A stretch of DNA of 64,000 bases from NCBI RefSeq assembly GCF_029962835.1, contig NC_080585.1:57275443-57339442 (forward strand), written 5' to 3'. The notes below the pieces were generated by a model. That model saw only the letters and a list, made by a program, of their open reading frames with translations, made no database searches and was not told where the DNA came from. How positions within the stretch are numbered: position 1 is the stretch's first letter; each line of letters starts with the position of its first letter. Of this stretch, positions 1 through 10,662 are shown in pieces. Source of the stretch: Magnolia sinica (taxonomy: Eukaryota > Streptophyta > Magnoliopsida > Magnoliales > Magnoliaceae). The position numbers and the translations under genes are program-made.

Positions 1-603
1 CCTAATCATTTGACTCCTTTCAATATCGTTCCCCTCCTTAAATCTGTAGGAGGGGCTAACATATTGAATTGCGGCGGTCCTGCATACCAGTCCATTGCAT
101 AGGCCATGTTTGCTTGTATAAGTGACTTCTCTGTTGAAAACTTAACCTTTACTGTGATAACTAGGGAAGGTCCAGATGATGTAGATAGTCATTTAATCTC
201 TGGTTTGATGGATATTCCTGTGAATGATGAAGGAATACCTATCTCTACGTTAGTTGCGAGACCATTTGAATCTGAAAAATGTATGCTAACTAGGCAACAT
301 GAATGCGGAATGGAATTCTGGTATTACGCTCAGTTCCAAAAATATGTTACCCAGATACAACATTCTTCATTGTATTTTCATTTCTAATGTGTATCCTCGG
401 TTTGGTAATAAAACTGAGTTAACTTCTTTCATGGCTCACATACTTCACTCATTTGTTTCTAGTGTTCAAATATATCTTCCGTCTCATATTTTTTATATCA
501 TAATTCAGTTTCGTCCCCATCCTAGCCATATTGATATTCCCTTTGCATATCTGATGACCATGCTAGCTATTCAGTCTTGTGGTAATGCCTGCTGGAGAAG
601 CTC
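1..603 (+). pseudogene. Sirevirus copy 2, env-like gene, 5' portion (interrupted)
   Basis: The translation matches the env-like protein of copy 1 (4236-5374, minus) in the same order, including the motifs GGPAYQSIA, MFACIS, REGP and LMDIPVNDEGIP. The window edge cuts off the start. An in-frame TAG precedes MFACIS, and the frame shifts between about 290 and 365, after which IFISNVYPR, GNKTELTSFM and DIPFAYLMT continue in another frame. The function of this family is unproven; in Sireviruses it lies downstream of pol and is called env-like by position. The gene is broken at 603 by a giant LTR and resumes at 16583, as the AGCTC duplication (599-603 and 16578-16582) shows. It is a decayed relic. 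Confidence 0.8.
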
Positions 604-1057
604 TGTAAGACCCGTATCTTAGTCCGTACTGTTCTGTCGACTCCCGCAATCCTTCTCGGCGAATTCTGGCAACCTGCGATGTATAATCATTGTTTGTGCG
701 CGACCCTAAGTCGTATCCTGTAGAATTGAGTCAGCTTAAGTCTAAACTTGTATCATTGCGACCGCACCATCGCCACGGTACCAACGCCGCAACTCACGCA
801 CTGATCCGATACCCTGGTAGGAAGATGTGAGCCAGCATTTATTTCGAAGAAAATGTCGTGCATTTGCAATCCCAAGAGAATCTCTACAACATGTCCCATC
901 AATCCATCAATCAATCACTTCATGTCAATTACACATCACCTTTCACCCCATCCCCAAGCAACCACCAAGTCAACTCTCTCTCACCCTCTCTCTTACACAA
1001 CCATACATGTCAAGTACACATCACACATCACTCACCTCACATCCATCACTCCTAACA

Positions 1058-1060
<3 letters not shown>

Positions 1061-1104
<44 letters not shown>
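1061..1104. repeat. (CT)n microsatellite near the start of giant LTR copy A
   Basis: About 22 CT units lie in the 5' part of the giant LTR. A second CT tract is at 1643-1678 in the same LTR, and a CT/GA tract recurs in the corresponding part of the related LTRs (about 55271-55289 and 61041-61094). Confidence 0.9.
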
Positions 1105-1111
<7 letters not shown>

Positions 1112-1638
1112 CACATTTTCCAAGTAACCAAGCAAGGAGAGAGGAGTGGACGTCCATGGTTTTCCAAGAGAGCAAGTGCATGTGTGTGGCCCACTTTCCA
1201 CCCCAAACTCATTCATCCTAGCCATTCACCTTTCATCACCTTCCATCAAAGTGGAGCACAAGGAGACCGGCTTTCCAACGGACCGAGAAGATCGAACGGT
1301 GGGTACTCTATTAGGCCTAGATTTCTTTTTTTTTTATGAAGGGCCAAGTGAGGCCTACTGATTGACGGTATGGATCTCATTTTGGACCCAAAGTGTGGTC
1401 GATGGCTCACCATGATTCTCATGATCATTCCATGGTGGGGCCATTCTCCATGGACCCCATCACGATGCTTGTTTTCCTTGCATGAGTAGGGTCATCTAAA
1501 CCATTGCATTTTGGTGGAGAAAGGATCTCCACCGTTGATTTTGATCGGTGGGCCCACATGTAATGGGACCCACTTGATGTATGTTTTAAATTATGCAAGG
1601 GAGGGCCCATAGTGTTGAAGTCCCTCCATCACACGTGT

Positions 1639-1642
<4 letters not shown>

Positions 1643-1678
<36 letters not shown>
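1643..1678. repeat. (CT)n microsatellite
   Basis: About 18 CT units, 160 bases before the nested Sirevirus insertion. The flanks are GTGGGCC-type LTR sequence. Confidence 0.9.
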
Positions 1679-1682
<4 letters not shown>

Positions 1683-1838
1683 CATTTTTTTTGGTGTGTG
1701 AAGATGTGATTGTGTGGCCCACTTAATGAGCTAGGAGATGTCCAAACCATTCATCAAATGGACCTCACCTTGATGTGTGCCTTAGGCACACCATCCAACC
1801 ATTTGGTGGCCCACCATAGTAGCATGTTTATGGGTGGG

Positions 1839-3808
1839 TGAAAAGGCCTAGCTATATGTCCTAGAGGGGGGGTGAATAGGACAATGCCAAATAAAACTTA
1901 TAACAGCGGAATTAAAAAGAATATGATAGCCAAAGTAAATCACAATGCAGGAAAGTAAAACAACCTCAAAATTCAGATCTTGAGAGGTTGATACAAATGT
2001 TGTTCTAAGGACAACCTTACACCAAAAACCAGAGTTTATGGTAGGACAACCTTATTTCTAGAAAGATCTTTGTATCAAATCTCAAACCAAAGAGGAATAT
2101 AGAAATAAATACAAACTGAATTGAAATAAATTATAATTACAAATGTATTGTTCTAGGGACAGCCATACACCATAAAAATGGCATGGCAACCTTGCTGGAA
2201 CAACTTTTAAATGAAATTGAATATCAAGCTGATAAAGGAATAGCAAAAAATAAATTCTAAACTATTACAAAATTCTCACAATGCTTGAATTAAATGATTA
2301 CAACATTCACCACCATACATACATCCCACAAAAGAATAATTAAAGATTAGAAGTATAAATCATTCAACCACAACACAAGGGATTATAGTGGTTCGCCTGT
2401 GTGTTCACCAACTGTTAAACAACAGCCACACAAAATGCTACTCCACTCCTAATATCCTCACACAGGGGATATTAGTGTTCACTAACAAAATAGGTTTTCC
2501 CAGGTTCACCCAAAACCTTTACAATTGTGTCTTTGTCTGTGGGCTTACACAATTAAAAAACCCCACTTCTGAGTTTTCCTGGCTCTCCTCAGATAACTAA
2601 TACAACAAGATTTTTCTGGCAAATCTTGAAAGAAACCAAAACAGAAAGGAATTTACAATTAAATGTAAAATACCTGATTATCTCCTTCATTGTAGCAGCC
2701 CGGTAGAACCAAATTAGAGCAGATGATTGAATGTCCAAGTTCAATGTCCAGTACTCAATTACAATGGTTATAATTCTAATAGATTTTAAATTAAACCAAA
2801 TAGGGCTTGCCTTAATTGATTTTGATTCCAAAGAAAGGGAATAACAATTCCTCTTATCAAATTAGATTGGAATAGCAAAAACAAAATCAATTAAATAAAG
2901 CTAAGGAAAGAGAATATTAAATAAGCACACTTAGCTTAGATGGAGCACAGAATTATCTCTCAGAAGTTCGACGAAGATTGGCTTGGAAGGATTAATTAAT
3001 TCGATGATTTCTTCTGAGATTCGTGCACTGTTTATAGGTGAGCAGATCGCGTCTTCGACTGGTCTAGGGAGCTCTTCGACTAGTCGAAGCAATAACAAAT
3101 ATTTGAAAAATCCAACGGGATATGCTTTGACCGTTCTACGACTATTCGAAGGTCTCCTTCGACTGGTCGTAGGTCACCTACGACTGGTCGTAGGTCTCCT
3201 TTGACTGGTCGAAGAACCTGAAACATATCACTGGATTTTGAGTCGAAGTTTTTTGACTGGTCAAAGATTCAGTCGACACTGTTCCTACAATTGGTCGAAC
3301 AGATTCCTGGACTAGTCGAAGCCTAACAAATTTTATCCGAAATTTGTAATAAATTCACAATTGATCAAGGATTTCTTAGATAAGTCGAAGCAACTCTAGG
3401 ACTAGTCAAAGAAAGCCTAGGACTAGTCGAAGAACAGACCAAACTCATGTAAAATAAACATTCAATTTATGTATCCAAAATGACCTACTTCTAAGGTCAA
3501 CCTATGGTCAGTCAAACCTCAACCATGAAGTAAGGACATTGAAACATTCGGAACTAGTGACCTTGAAGAATGAGCCTTGAAGTCTTGATGTAGATCAATC
3601 TTGAAATTTTGATGTAGCTCAATCTCAAAGGTGTACAAACTGCCTTGAACTCTTCTTGAAGTCTTGTAGCTTGAGTCTTGTCTTGTGAGCTTTGCTTGTT
3701 TATGAATGTTGATCCTTGAGAGAGCTTCACTTATGCAAGTTATATATAACAGTGATTTTGGCACCACAAATTTGACAACAGACAGGGATATAAACTATAG
3801 CACTTACA
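1839..3808 (-). repeat. 3' LTR of Sirevirus copy 1
   Basis: In element orientation it begins TGTAAGTGCTATAG and ends GGCCTTTTCA, like its partner at 10663-12633. The start is fixed by the adjoining polypurine tract (3809-3820) and the end by the GTGGG target duplication. It holds a palindrome array (3050-3430) followed in element orientation by a TATA-like CTATAAAC. Confidence 0.95.
3030..3430 (-). promoter_or_regulatory. LTR palindrome array and TATA-like element (3' LTR, copy 1)
   Basis: About a dozen degenerate copies of the 10-bp palindrome CGACTRGTCG, many extended to TTCGACTGGTCGAAG or TACGACTGGTCGTAG, are spread over 3050-3430. In element orientation they come just before CTATAAAC at about 3030-3037. 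The same arrangement occurs in the other LTRs here, which suggests a U3 enhancer-promoter unit. That function is inferred from position. Confidence 0.65.
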
Positions 3809-3820
3809 ATCTCCCCCTTT
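3809..3820 (-). promoter_or_regulatory. Polypurine tract (plus-strand primer), copy 1
   Basis: On the minus strand AAAGGGGGAGAT directly abuts the TG of the 3' LTR. The same 12 bases abut the 3' LTRs of copies 2 and 3. This is where plus-strand DNA synthesis is primed during reverse transcription. Confidence 0.92.
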
Positions 3821-4011
3821 GTCAAATTAGTGACAAAACACATAACCAAGATAAACAAAAAGTAAAACAACTGGTTAATACCTGCAAATCAATATTCAAT
3901 ATTCAACATTCAACCAGTTTCATTCAACAAGCTCAAACATACTCCCCCACTCCCTCTGAGTAACATAATCAATGCTACTCCTCTCACAATCACATCGTTA
4001 AGAACAAACCA

Positions 4012-4028
4012 TTCTCCCCCTTTTTGTC
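4012..4028 (-). promoter_or_regulatory. Second conserved polypurine stretch, copy 1
   Basis: On the minus strand this reads GACAAAAAGGGGGAGAA, about 200 bp before the 3' polypurine tract. Equivalent stretches occur in copy 2 (17156-17172) and copy 3 (47876-47893). A third purine-rich stretch, around AGGGAGTGGGGGAGTATG, lies at about 3939-3957. Repeated polypurine sites are known in Sireviruses; their role is not established. The rest of 3821-4235 shows no other feature. Confidence 0.7.
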
Positions 4029-4235
4029 ACAATATGACAAAGGAGAACTAAATAAAGGAATATATGAGAGTAAACATGAGGAGGTAAGAGAGTATAGCAA
4101 AAGAGTGATAGAGATACTCAGCATAGCATCACATAGAATAAATATCCAGCATAAAACATAGATAGTATCCAACTCAAAATCAGTCAACCAAGTGCTAAGT
4201 TATAAAGTTATTACAGACCAGAAGTCTCATAAAAA

Positions 4236-4919
4236 CTACTCAGAACCAGAACTTGATGACGGAGCAGGAATAGCGGGATCAAGTTGGTGCATGCCTTTAT
4301 TCAAGCGCCTAAAATATTTGTGCATGTACTTGAATTGCAAATCATGAGCAACAGACATGTTTTCCATCTTTACATTTATATTCTCAACTTTCTCCTCTAA
4401 TGCTCTCAGACGAGCATCAACATCAGATGGTTCAAAATCTGGATCATTTGCTGAGTCAGAATCCAGTTCCTCAAAAATGTCATCCATATTAATGTCAACA
4501 CCAGCTTCTTCATGACCACCACCACCACCACCACCTTGTTCAGGAAGCAGATCCAACTTCATCTTATTGATATTAGTATTGTTGAAGATCAGATGATGGA
4601 TTGGTGCCTCATCAACTGGCATATCGACTAACATATGTGTAGCTAATACAGTCATTAAATAGGCAAAAGGAATGTCACTATGACCAGGATGGAGTCTAAA
4701 CTGAAGAATGAAATGACAGATTAAGGATGGTAAACAAATCTGAGTACTATTGGAAATAGCATGGATAACACGAAACATAAACGAAGTCAAGTCAGATTTA
4801 TTACCCGAACGAGGATACAAATTAGACACAAAGATTCTGTGGAGAATTCTGTACTTGGGTAACAAATACCTTGCGGGAAGCGCATTCCCTTTTTGAGTCC
4901 ATTGACATCCATGTTGCAC
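4236..4919 (-). pseudogene. Env-like protein, C-terminal part, Sirevirus copy 1
   Basis: This frame holds LLPKYRILHRIF, NLYPRSGNKSDLTSFM and DIPFAYLMTVLA (residues 19-94 of the open frame), then a Gly run (about 129-135), an acidic stretch (137-168), a predicted coiled coil (about 168-190) and a Ser-rich tail ending SSSSGSE. It overlaps the N-terminal part (4787-5374) in a different frame, so the gene is split by a frameshift between about 4919 and 4855. The family resembles the domain often annotated as putative plant transposon protein. Position downstream of pol makes it the env-like gene; membrane or envelope function is not evident. No convincing signal peptide is seen. Confidence 0.75.
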
Positions 4920-5374
4920 AAGTCTCTAGTGAGCATGCGTTTTTCAGACATTGAGGGTTTATCAGTTAAGTTATGGATAGGAATACCCTCATCATTCACA
5001 GGAATGTCCATAAGGGCTGAAATTAAATGACGATCAATGTCAAAAGGCCCTTCTCTAGTAGATATTTTAAAAGTTAAATCATCCTGTGAGAATGCACTAA
5101 TACATGTAAACATGGATTGGGCAATGGACCGGTATGCAGGCCCACCCCAATGTAATAAGTTAACCCAACCTACAGCTTCAAGCATAGGAAGGATGTCAAA
5201 AGGTGCAATATGATTAACATCAACAGGATGTTCAACAATAACATTACGAGATCCAATGTCCCTAACATATGATGGATCATCATTAGGAATAAGAAGATGA
5301 CGCTTAGAGATAGCGGTCGATCTGGAAGAAGAAGAAGGACCACGGGAAGTAGTTTTTCTACCTCTATAAGCCAT
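4787..5374 (-). pseudogene. Env-like protein, N-terminal part, Sirevirus copy 1
   Basis: The start chosen is the ATG at 5374 (MAYRGRKTTSRGPSSSS), because copy 3 has a similar basic and Ser-rich start. The frame is open 12 codons further upstream. Conserved segments, in order, are IAPFDILPMLEAVGW, HWGGPAYRSIAQSMF, STREGPFDIDRHLISALM and DIPVNDEGIP, all matched in copy 2. The frame then leaves the conserved protein near 4919-4855, and the homologous reading continues in the other frame to 4236. Copy 2 also breaks its frame in this stretch but in the opposite phase, so I treat both as mutations, not programmed shifts. Biochemical role unknown. Confidence 0.75.
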
Positions 5375-5659
5375 TTGCAACAAGAATTTCAAGAAATAAA
5401 GAAGATGCAAAGGATTGAGAAGTGGGTTTGCTCAAAACAGATTTTTCAAAATCCAAACCCCAAATCTCAATGAAATCCAAAATAGAAAGCTTCAAGCTTG
5501 AAAATGAAACAATCTAGATACAAATCTGCAAGAAAAACGGGATTTGAAACACTAACCTTGAAGAACAAGATAGATGGGTTCGACAAGTCGAAGCTCGGCT
5601 CCAAGGAGAAGAAAGATGAAATGAGGAAGAAAGCAAAAATCCCCAATTTTAAGAGAAAC

Positions 5660-5745
5660 CCGAGTTCTACGACTGGTCGTGGGTATCTATGACTAGTCGT
5701 AGGACGACTGGTCGTGTATACTCACGACTGGTCGAAGAAGCCCCA
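5660..5745 (-). promoter_or_regulatory. Internal palindrome cluster between RNase H and the env-like gene, copy 1
   Basis: At least four copies of the LTR palindrome (CGACTGGTCG or GACTAGTCG) occur in 85 bp, about 290-370 bp before the env-like ATG at 5374, with one more degenerate copy near 5579-5590. Palindromes of this kind otherwise occur only in the LTR arrays of this family. No strong TATA box follows; TCTTAAAATTG is the nearest AT-rich match. The rest of 5375-5830 is non-coding. Confidence 0.6.
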
Positions 5746-5830
5746 AAAATTTAAATTTCTTTCAAATTATACAAAAATTGGAATTCAATCTAGCAAATAT
5801 ATACACTATAATACAAGTAGGCATAAATAA

Positions 5831-6778
5831 TCATTTTAAAATGCACATGCCAAGATCAAATTTCATCTTTTTGAACCTGCTTTTATCGAGAGGTTTTGTG
5901 AAAATGTCAGCTCGTTGATCTTCGGTAGGAATATATTCTAAAGATATAACTTTTTCTTCTACTAATTTCCTTATATAATGAAATCTAATATCAATGTGCT
6001 TAGTACAAGAATGCTGGATAGGATTTTTTAAAATATTTATCGCACTGGAATTATCACAATGTAATAACATAGAATCCTGTTTAATTCCATAATCACTTAG
6101 CATTCGTTGCATCCAAACAAGCTGTGTACATGCATTACCAGCTGCGATATACTCAACTTCAGCTGTTGAAAGTGATATAGAATTTTGTTTCTTACTAAAC
6201 CAGGAAACTAGATAATTTTCAATGTAAAAACAACCACCACTGGTTGATTTTCTATCATCTAGATTACCAGCCCAGTCAGCATCCGAGTACCCAGCTAATT
6301 GAACATTGGTTTCATGAGGATACCAGAGACCGAGATTTACAGTACTTGCGACATATCTAATAATTTGCTTGATAGTAATCAAGTGAGATTCTTTTGGATC
6401 AGATTGATATCTTACGCAAATACCAACACTTAGAGAAATATCAGGTCTACTAGCAGTTAAATATAACAGACTACCAATCATACTCCGATAAAGTTTTGAG
6501 TCAACAGTTTTACCATTAGAGTCTTTTGATAGTTTCAGGGTAGTACTCATAGGAGTATCGAAATTCTTGCCATTCTCAAATCCAAATCTCTTGATTAGAT
6601 TCAAGGCATACTTAGATTGAGAAATGAATATTCCTTCAGATTGTTGCTTTACTTGCAATCCAAGGAAATAAGTCAATTCCCCAACCATGCTCATTTCGAA
6701 CTGTGATTTCATCAAATCTGCAAACTCAGTAGTCAAGTCAGTACAAGTTGATCCATAAATGATATCATCAACATAAAT
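5831..6778 (-). pseudogene. Copia reverse transcriptase C-terminal part and RNase H, copy 1
   Basis: Directly after the nonsense codon at 6779-6781 the frame resumes with IYVDDIIYGST, which holds the intact catalytic YVDD. It then runs through the RT connection segment (ELTYFLGLQV) to a complete RNase H. Counting from the methionine at 6736, the RNase H acidic residues are D152 (YSDADWAG), E193 (STAEVEYIA), D228 (HCDNSSA) and D249 (KHIDIRFH), so the catalytic set is present. The domain ends with ADIFTKPL and LGMCILK. It copies genomic RNA into DNA and removes the RNA strand inside the virus-like particle. It is in the same frame as 6779-7471, and only the TAG separates them. Confidence 0.93.
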
Positions 6779-7471
6779 CTATACCATTAAGATATGATCA
6801 TTATGTTTTTTAACAAACAGAGTTTTATCGACAGATCTCATTTGAAAATTATGACTTAGAAGAAATTTCGTTAGTTTCTCATACCATGCCCTAGGTGCTT
6901 GTTTTAATCCATAAAGTGCCTTTTTAAGCCGATATACATGATCAGTATTTTTGAAATCTTCAAAACCCATTGGCTGTTCAACATAGACTTCTTCATATAA
7001 ATCGCCATTTAGAAAAGCACTTTTCACATCCATCTGATAGATCTTTATCTTTTTAAAACATGCAATGGATATAAATAGTCTGATAGATTCAAGACGTGCT
7101 ACTGGTGCAAAAGTTTCATCAAAATCAATCCCTTCAATTTGAGTATAACCTTGTACCACTAGTTTAACCTTGTTTCTAATTATATTTCCACACTCGTCAG
7201 ACTTATTTTTGAAAATCCATTTTGTTCCAATGATGTGTTTATCTTTAGGTCTTGGTACGAGATACCAAACATCATTTCTTACGAATTGGTTGAGTTCTTG
7301 AATCGCAACAATCCAGTTCTCATCAGCAAGAGCTTCTTTTACGTTTGATGGTTCAATTTGGGATGTAAAACATACATAATTACATATATCCTCAAGTTGT
7401 CTACGGGTGCGAACACCGGTGAGAGGGTTTTCAAGAATTTGTGTGGTTGGATGATCTTTAACAGTCCTCAA
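6779..7471 (-). pseudogene. Copia reverse transcriptase N-terminal part, ending in a premature TAG, copy 1
   Basis: It contains the Copia RT hallmarks [31 protein letters not shown] (about residues 117-131), the catalytic D148 in [14 protein letters not shown], and [19 protein letters not shown]. It ends at TAG (6781-6779) in HILMV-stop-IYVDD, where related proteins usually have a glutamine, so a single C-to-T change explains the stop. The frame is open upstream to about 7549, joining the integrase frame through a frameshift. The first ATG at 7471 is not a true start; this is the middle of a polyprotein. Confidence 0.92.
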
Positions 7472-7551
7472 CTCAGAATCAGTCTGATTCGATGAAGTAT
7501 CGGGTTTATCAATGATTAGTACATCATTATCTGAATTAGGAATTGGCGTGT

Positions 7552-10500
7552 TTAGTGATCATCAATGACAACATTAATGGATTCTTGAATCACACCAGTC
7601 CTTTTGTTCAGAACCCTATAAGCTCGACTGTTTAAGGAATATCCTAGAAAAATTCCTTCATCACTCTTCGAATCGAATTTTTCTAAATTTTCACGATCAC
7701 GTAAAATATAGCACTTGCTGCCAAAAACTCGAAAGTATTTAACAGTAGACTTTTTATTGAACCACAATTCGTAAGCCGTTTTATTTTTATCTTTGCTAGT
7801 GTAGACTTGGTTAATAATATAGCAAGCTGTGTTGACTGCTTCAGCCCAAAGATTTTTAAAGAGCTTCATGCTATTCAACATGACATTAGCCATTTCTTGA
7901 AGCACCCTATTCTTTCTTTCAACAATTCCATTTTCTTGTGGAGTTTTGGGAGCAGAGAATTCATGTAATATTCCTTGGTCGGTATAGAACATCTCAAAAT
8001 TGCTATTCTCAAATTCAGATCCATGATCACTACGAATTTTACTGATTTGAGAAGATTTTTCAGTTTGAATCCTTTTGAGAACTTTTCTTACTTCTTCAAG
8101 GGTTTCAGATTTATCCCTCAAGAAGACTACCCAAGTATATCTGGTAAAGTCATCAACTATTACCAGGATATACTTTTTCCCACCACGACTTTCTGTTCTG
8201 GTAAGTCCTATCAGATCCATGTGGAGAAGTTCGAGTGGTCTTGATGTGGTATTTGAATTTACCTTTTTGTGTGAGTTCTTTGTTTGTTTGCCTATTTGGC
8301 ACTCACCACATATTTTATCTAATTTCTGAAGTTTGGGTAAACCTCTTATAAGTTCTCGTTTGCTCAATCTATATAAATTTCGATAATGTACATGTCCAAG
8401 ACGTTTGTGCCATAAATCAGTCTCGTCTGTATGGACCATGTAACATGTTTGATTAGATGAGCTGGATTCACTGATAATATAGCAATTTTCAGACGTTCTA
8501 CGTCCAGTTAATATTACAAAACCCTTATTATTCAGTATCTCACAGCTTTGATTAGAAAACCGAACATTATGGTTATTATCACATATTTGAGATATACTAA
8601 GCAAGTTATGTTTTAATCCTTCAACGTATAAAACATTTTTAAACACAGGAAGATTAAAAAGTTGAACCGTACCTTGGCCTATAATCTTGCAGTTGCTACT
8701 ATCACCAAATGTGACTGAACCATCAGTCATATCTTTCAAATCCGTGAATAAAGCTTTGTCACCTGTCATATGCCTGGAGCATCCACTGTCTAGGTACCAC
8801 TTTGAATGACTTGTTGCTTTGAAAGCAGTGTGAGCAACCAAGCAGGTGACTTTAGGAACCCATTTCATAACTGTTTTGGGTTTAGGAACATAGTTGGTCT
8901 TCTTTTGTGTATATTTGTAGGAATGACCTATAGAGTTAGATTTTAAGAGCTCCTTGAGTAAATCAACTATCTTTTCAGCTAGTGGATTTCGTTTTTGATT
9001 AAAGTTGACATGGCTGCTTCTAAGTTTTTGAAAAGTTTTTGAATTTCTAGAAAAATCTTGATAAGTACTTTTCCCTTTTGAGTTTGAGGACTCTCCTTTA
9101 ACAAACATAGGAGGAGTATACTTTTGTTTAGGAGGTAGATTTTTATCATAGCCCAATCCGGATCGATCGCCACTTTTTCTTGATCCGGATAAAAGTTTTT
9201 CTAACTTTGAATCACCTTGGGCATATTTCCATGTGTCCTTTAGACTCAGAAGAGAAGATACTTCAGTTTTAAGATTCTCAATTTCAGATTTTAAATCAAT
9301 AATTAGGGAGTTTTTGAATTCCAAATCGCATTTTGATTTTTCAAAGCAATCTGAAATTTGTGATTTTTCTATGACAAGTGATTTAAAACAATTTTTGAGT
9401 TTAGAAAACTTTTCTTTTTGAAGTTTAAGTTTGACAGCAATTTTACAACTTTCCTTATATAGGGCATTGTAAGCATCTTGAAGATCATCTTCATTTTCAC
9501 ATTCACTACTCAGATTTTCTTCACTTGTTGAGTCATTATCTGAAAATGTGAATTTGGCTAGAGTCATAAGAGCTTTAACCTTATTGCCCGACTCAGTTTC
9601 AGAATCTTCTGATTCAGAAGAACCTTCAGAATCAGATGATTCATTCCATGTAGCCAACATACCCTTCTTCTTGGGTTTGTCCCTTTTAGGACATCTATTT
9701 GCTAAGTGCCCATATTCTTGACAGTTGTAATATTGACTATCTTTCAAATATTTTTGAGATTTGGGTCTAAACTTCCTTTTATCATTTGATTTTTGAAAAT
9801 CAACCCTTTTCTTGCTTTTGAAAATCTTGTAAAATTTTTTAGCTAAGAGAGCCATATCATCTTCTGACTCAGAATTTTCTTCTGAATTACATTTAGAAGA
9901 CTTTAGTTCGATAGATTTACCTTTAGGAGCTTTAAAGTTTAACTCGTAGGTTTGTAGAGAACCAACTAGTTCTTCTACCCTCATATTATCCGTATCATGA
10001 AGTTCCTGGATCGCGGTTACTTTAGAATTGAACCGTTCAGGAAGTGAGCGTAATATTTTTGCACACACTTTACTTTCTGGGATTTTATCGCCAAGACCCC
10101 ACATTGAGTTTACAATGTCATTCGATCTAGTGTAAAAGTCCATAAACATTTCATTTTCCTCCATATGAATTTCTTCAAATCTGGTTGTGAGGAGTTGGAC
10201 TTTAGATTTTTTGACAATTGTAGTACCCTCGTGTGTCATTTCTAATATATCCCAAGCTTGCTTTGCAGTATCACAAGAAATGATTCTTTTGAACTCATCC
10301 GGTGATAGTGCGTAAGTAATTACATTTAGTGCTTTAGCATTTGCACTACTCTCACTTTTCTGAAGAGTGGTCCATTGGTAATATGGTGTGACTTTCATAG
10401 ATTTTGAACCATCAACCCCAGTAACTTCCATGATAGGAGGATTCCATTCAGTCACTGTGGCTTGCCACACATTTTCATCCATTGATTTGAGGAAGATCCT

Positions 10501-10581
10501 CATTCTGGCTTTCCAATAGGCATAGTTGGAGCCATCAAAGGGTGGAGGCCTTGTGACTGAAAGGCTATCAAAGTTTGACAT
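7552..10581 (-). CDS. Gag-protease-integrase portion of the Copia polyprotein, copy 1
   Basis: A 1009-residue open frame. The start [19 protein letters not shown] lies 68 bases after the primer site and fits the Copia Gag N-terminus. Gag covers about residues 1-300 with a zinc knuckle at 284-297 (C287, H292, C297), but residue 284 is Tyr instead of the first Cys. A charged, coiled-coil-like stretch follows (about 375-450). The protease active site is DSG at 598-600. The integrase has an HHCC zinc site (H725, H730, C758, C761) and the DD35E triad D789, D852, E888. The frame ends at TAA in VVIDDH-stop; the polyprotein continues in another frame from about 7549, so a small indel near 7550 separates integrase from RT. 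Confidence 0.93.
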   Translation of the reverse strand: MSNFDSLSVTRPPPFDGSNYAYWKARMRIFLKSMDENVWQATVTEWNPPIMEVTGVDGSKSMKVTPYYQWTTLQKSESSANAKALNVITYALSPDEFKRIISCDTAKQAWDILEMTHEGTTIVKKSKVQLLTTRFEEIHMEENEMFMDFYTRSNDIVNSMWGLGDKIPESKVCAKILRSLPERFNSKVTAIQELHDTDNMRVEELVGSLQTYELNFKAPKGKSIELKSSKCNSEENSESEDDMALLAKKFYKIFKSKKRVDFQKSNDKRKFRPKSQKYLKDSQYYNCQEYGHLANRCPKRDKPKKKGMLATWNESSDSEGSSESEDSETESGNKVKALMTLAKFTFSDNDSTSEENLSSECENEDDLQDAYNALYKESCKIAVKLKLQKEKFSKLKNCFKSLVIEKSQISDCFEKSKCDLEFKNSLIIDLKSEIENLKTEVSSLLSLKDTWKYAQGDSKLEKLLSGSRKSGDRSGLGYDKNLPPKQKYTPPMFVKGESSNSKGKSTYQDFSRNSKTFQKLRSSHVNFNQKRNPLAEKIVDLLKELLKSNSIGHSYKYTQKKTNYVPKPKTVMKWVPKVTCLVAHTAFKATSHSKWYLDSGCSRHMTGDKALFTDLKDMTDGSVTFGDSSNCKIIGQGTVQLFNLPVFKNVLYVEGLKHNLLSISQICDNNHNVRFSNQSCEILNNKGFVILTGRRTSENCYIISESSSSNQTCYMVHTDETDLWHKRLGHVHYRNLYRLSKRELIRGLPKLQKLDKICGECQIGKQTKNSHKKVNSNTTSRPLELLHMDLIGLTRTESRGGKKYILVIVDDFTRYTWVVFLRDKSETLEEVRKVLKRIQTEKSSQISKIRSDHGSEFENSNFEMFYTDQGILHEFSAPKTPQENGIVERKNRVLQEMANVMLNSMKLFKNLWAEAVNTACYIINQVYTSKDKNKTAYELWFNKKSTVKYFRVFGSKCYILRDRENLEKFDSKSDEGIFLGYSLNSRAYRVLNKRTGVIQESINVVIDDH

Positions 10582-10648
10582 CCTAAATAGCTTAAATTGT
10601 TAGCTCAGGAATTAAATCCAAGAATTAAAAAAAAAAAAGAGCTATTAG

Positions 10649-10660
10649 GCTTTGATACCA
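10649..10660 (-). promoter_or_regulatory. Primer-binding site (initiator-Met tRNA type), copy 1
   Basis: On the minus strand TGGTATCAAAGC starts two bases after the end of the 5' LTR. It differs at one base from the TGGTATCAGAGC primer site, complementary to initiator tRNA-Met, that is usual for plant Copia elements. Copy 3 has the same 12 bases at 42719-42730. Confidence 0.92.
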
Positions 10661-10662
10661 CT

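Noticed and set aside
827..1339. Open frame of 170 codons
   Set aside because: It is produced by reading through a CT microsatellite (Ser-Leu repeat) in an LTR. No domain, and overlapping frames behave alike.
2983..3430. Palindrome arrays as a CRISPR-like array
   Set aside because: The motif is short and degenerate, with irregular spacing and no constant spacer length. It lies in retrotransposon LTRs of a plant.
4855..4919. Programmed frameshift in the env-like gene
   Set aside because: Copy 2 breaks its frame in the same stretch but in the opposite phase, and copy 3 reads through in one frame. Independent indels fit better.
6779..6781. TAG before YVDD as a programmed readthrough codon
   Set aside because: Copia RT is continuous here and the stop lies next to the catalytic motif. 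A single glutamine-to-stop change in a decaying copy is simpler.
7975..8329. Plus-strand open frames within the integrase region
   Set aside because: Antisense shadows of the gag-pol frame on the minus strand.
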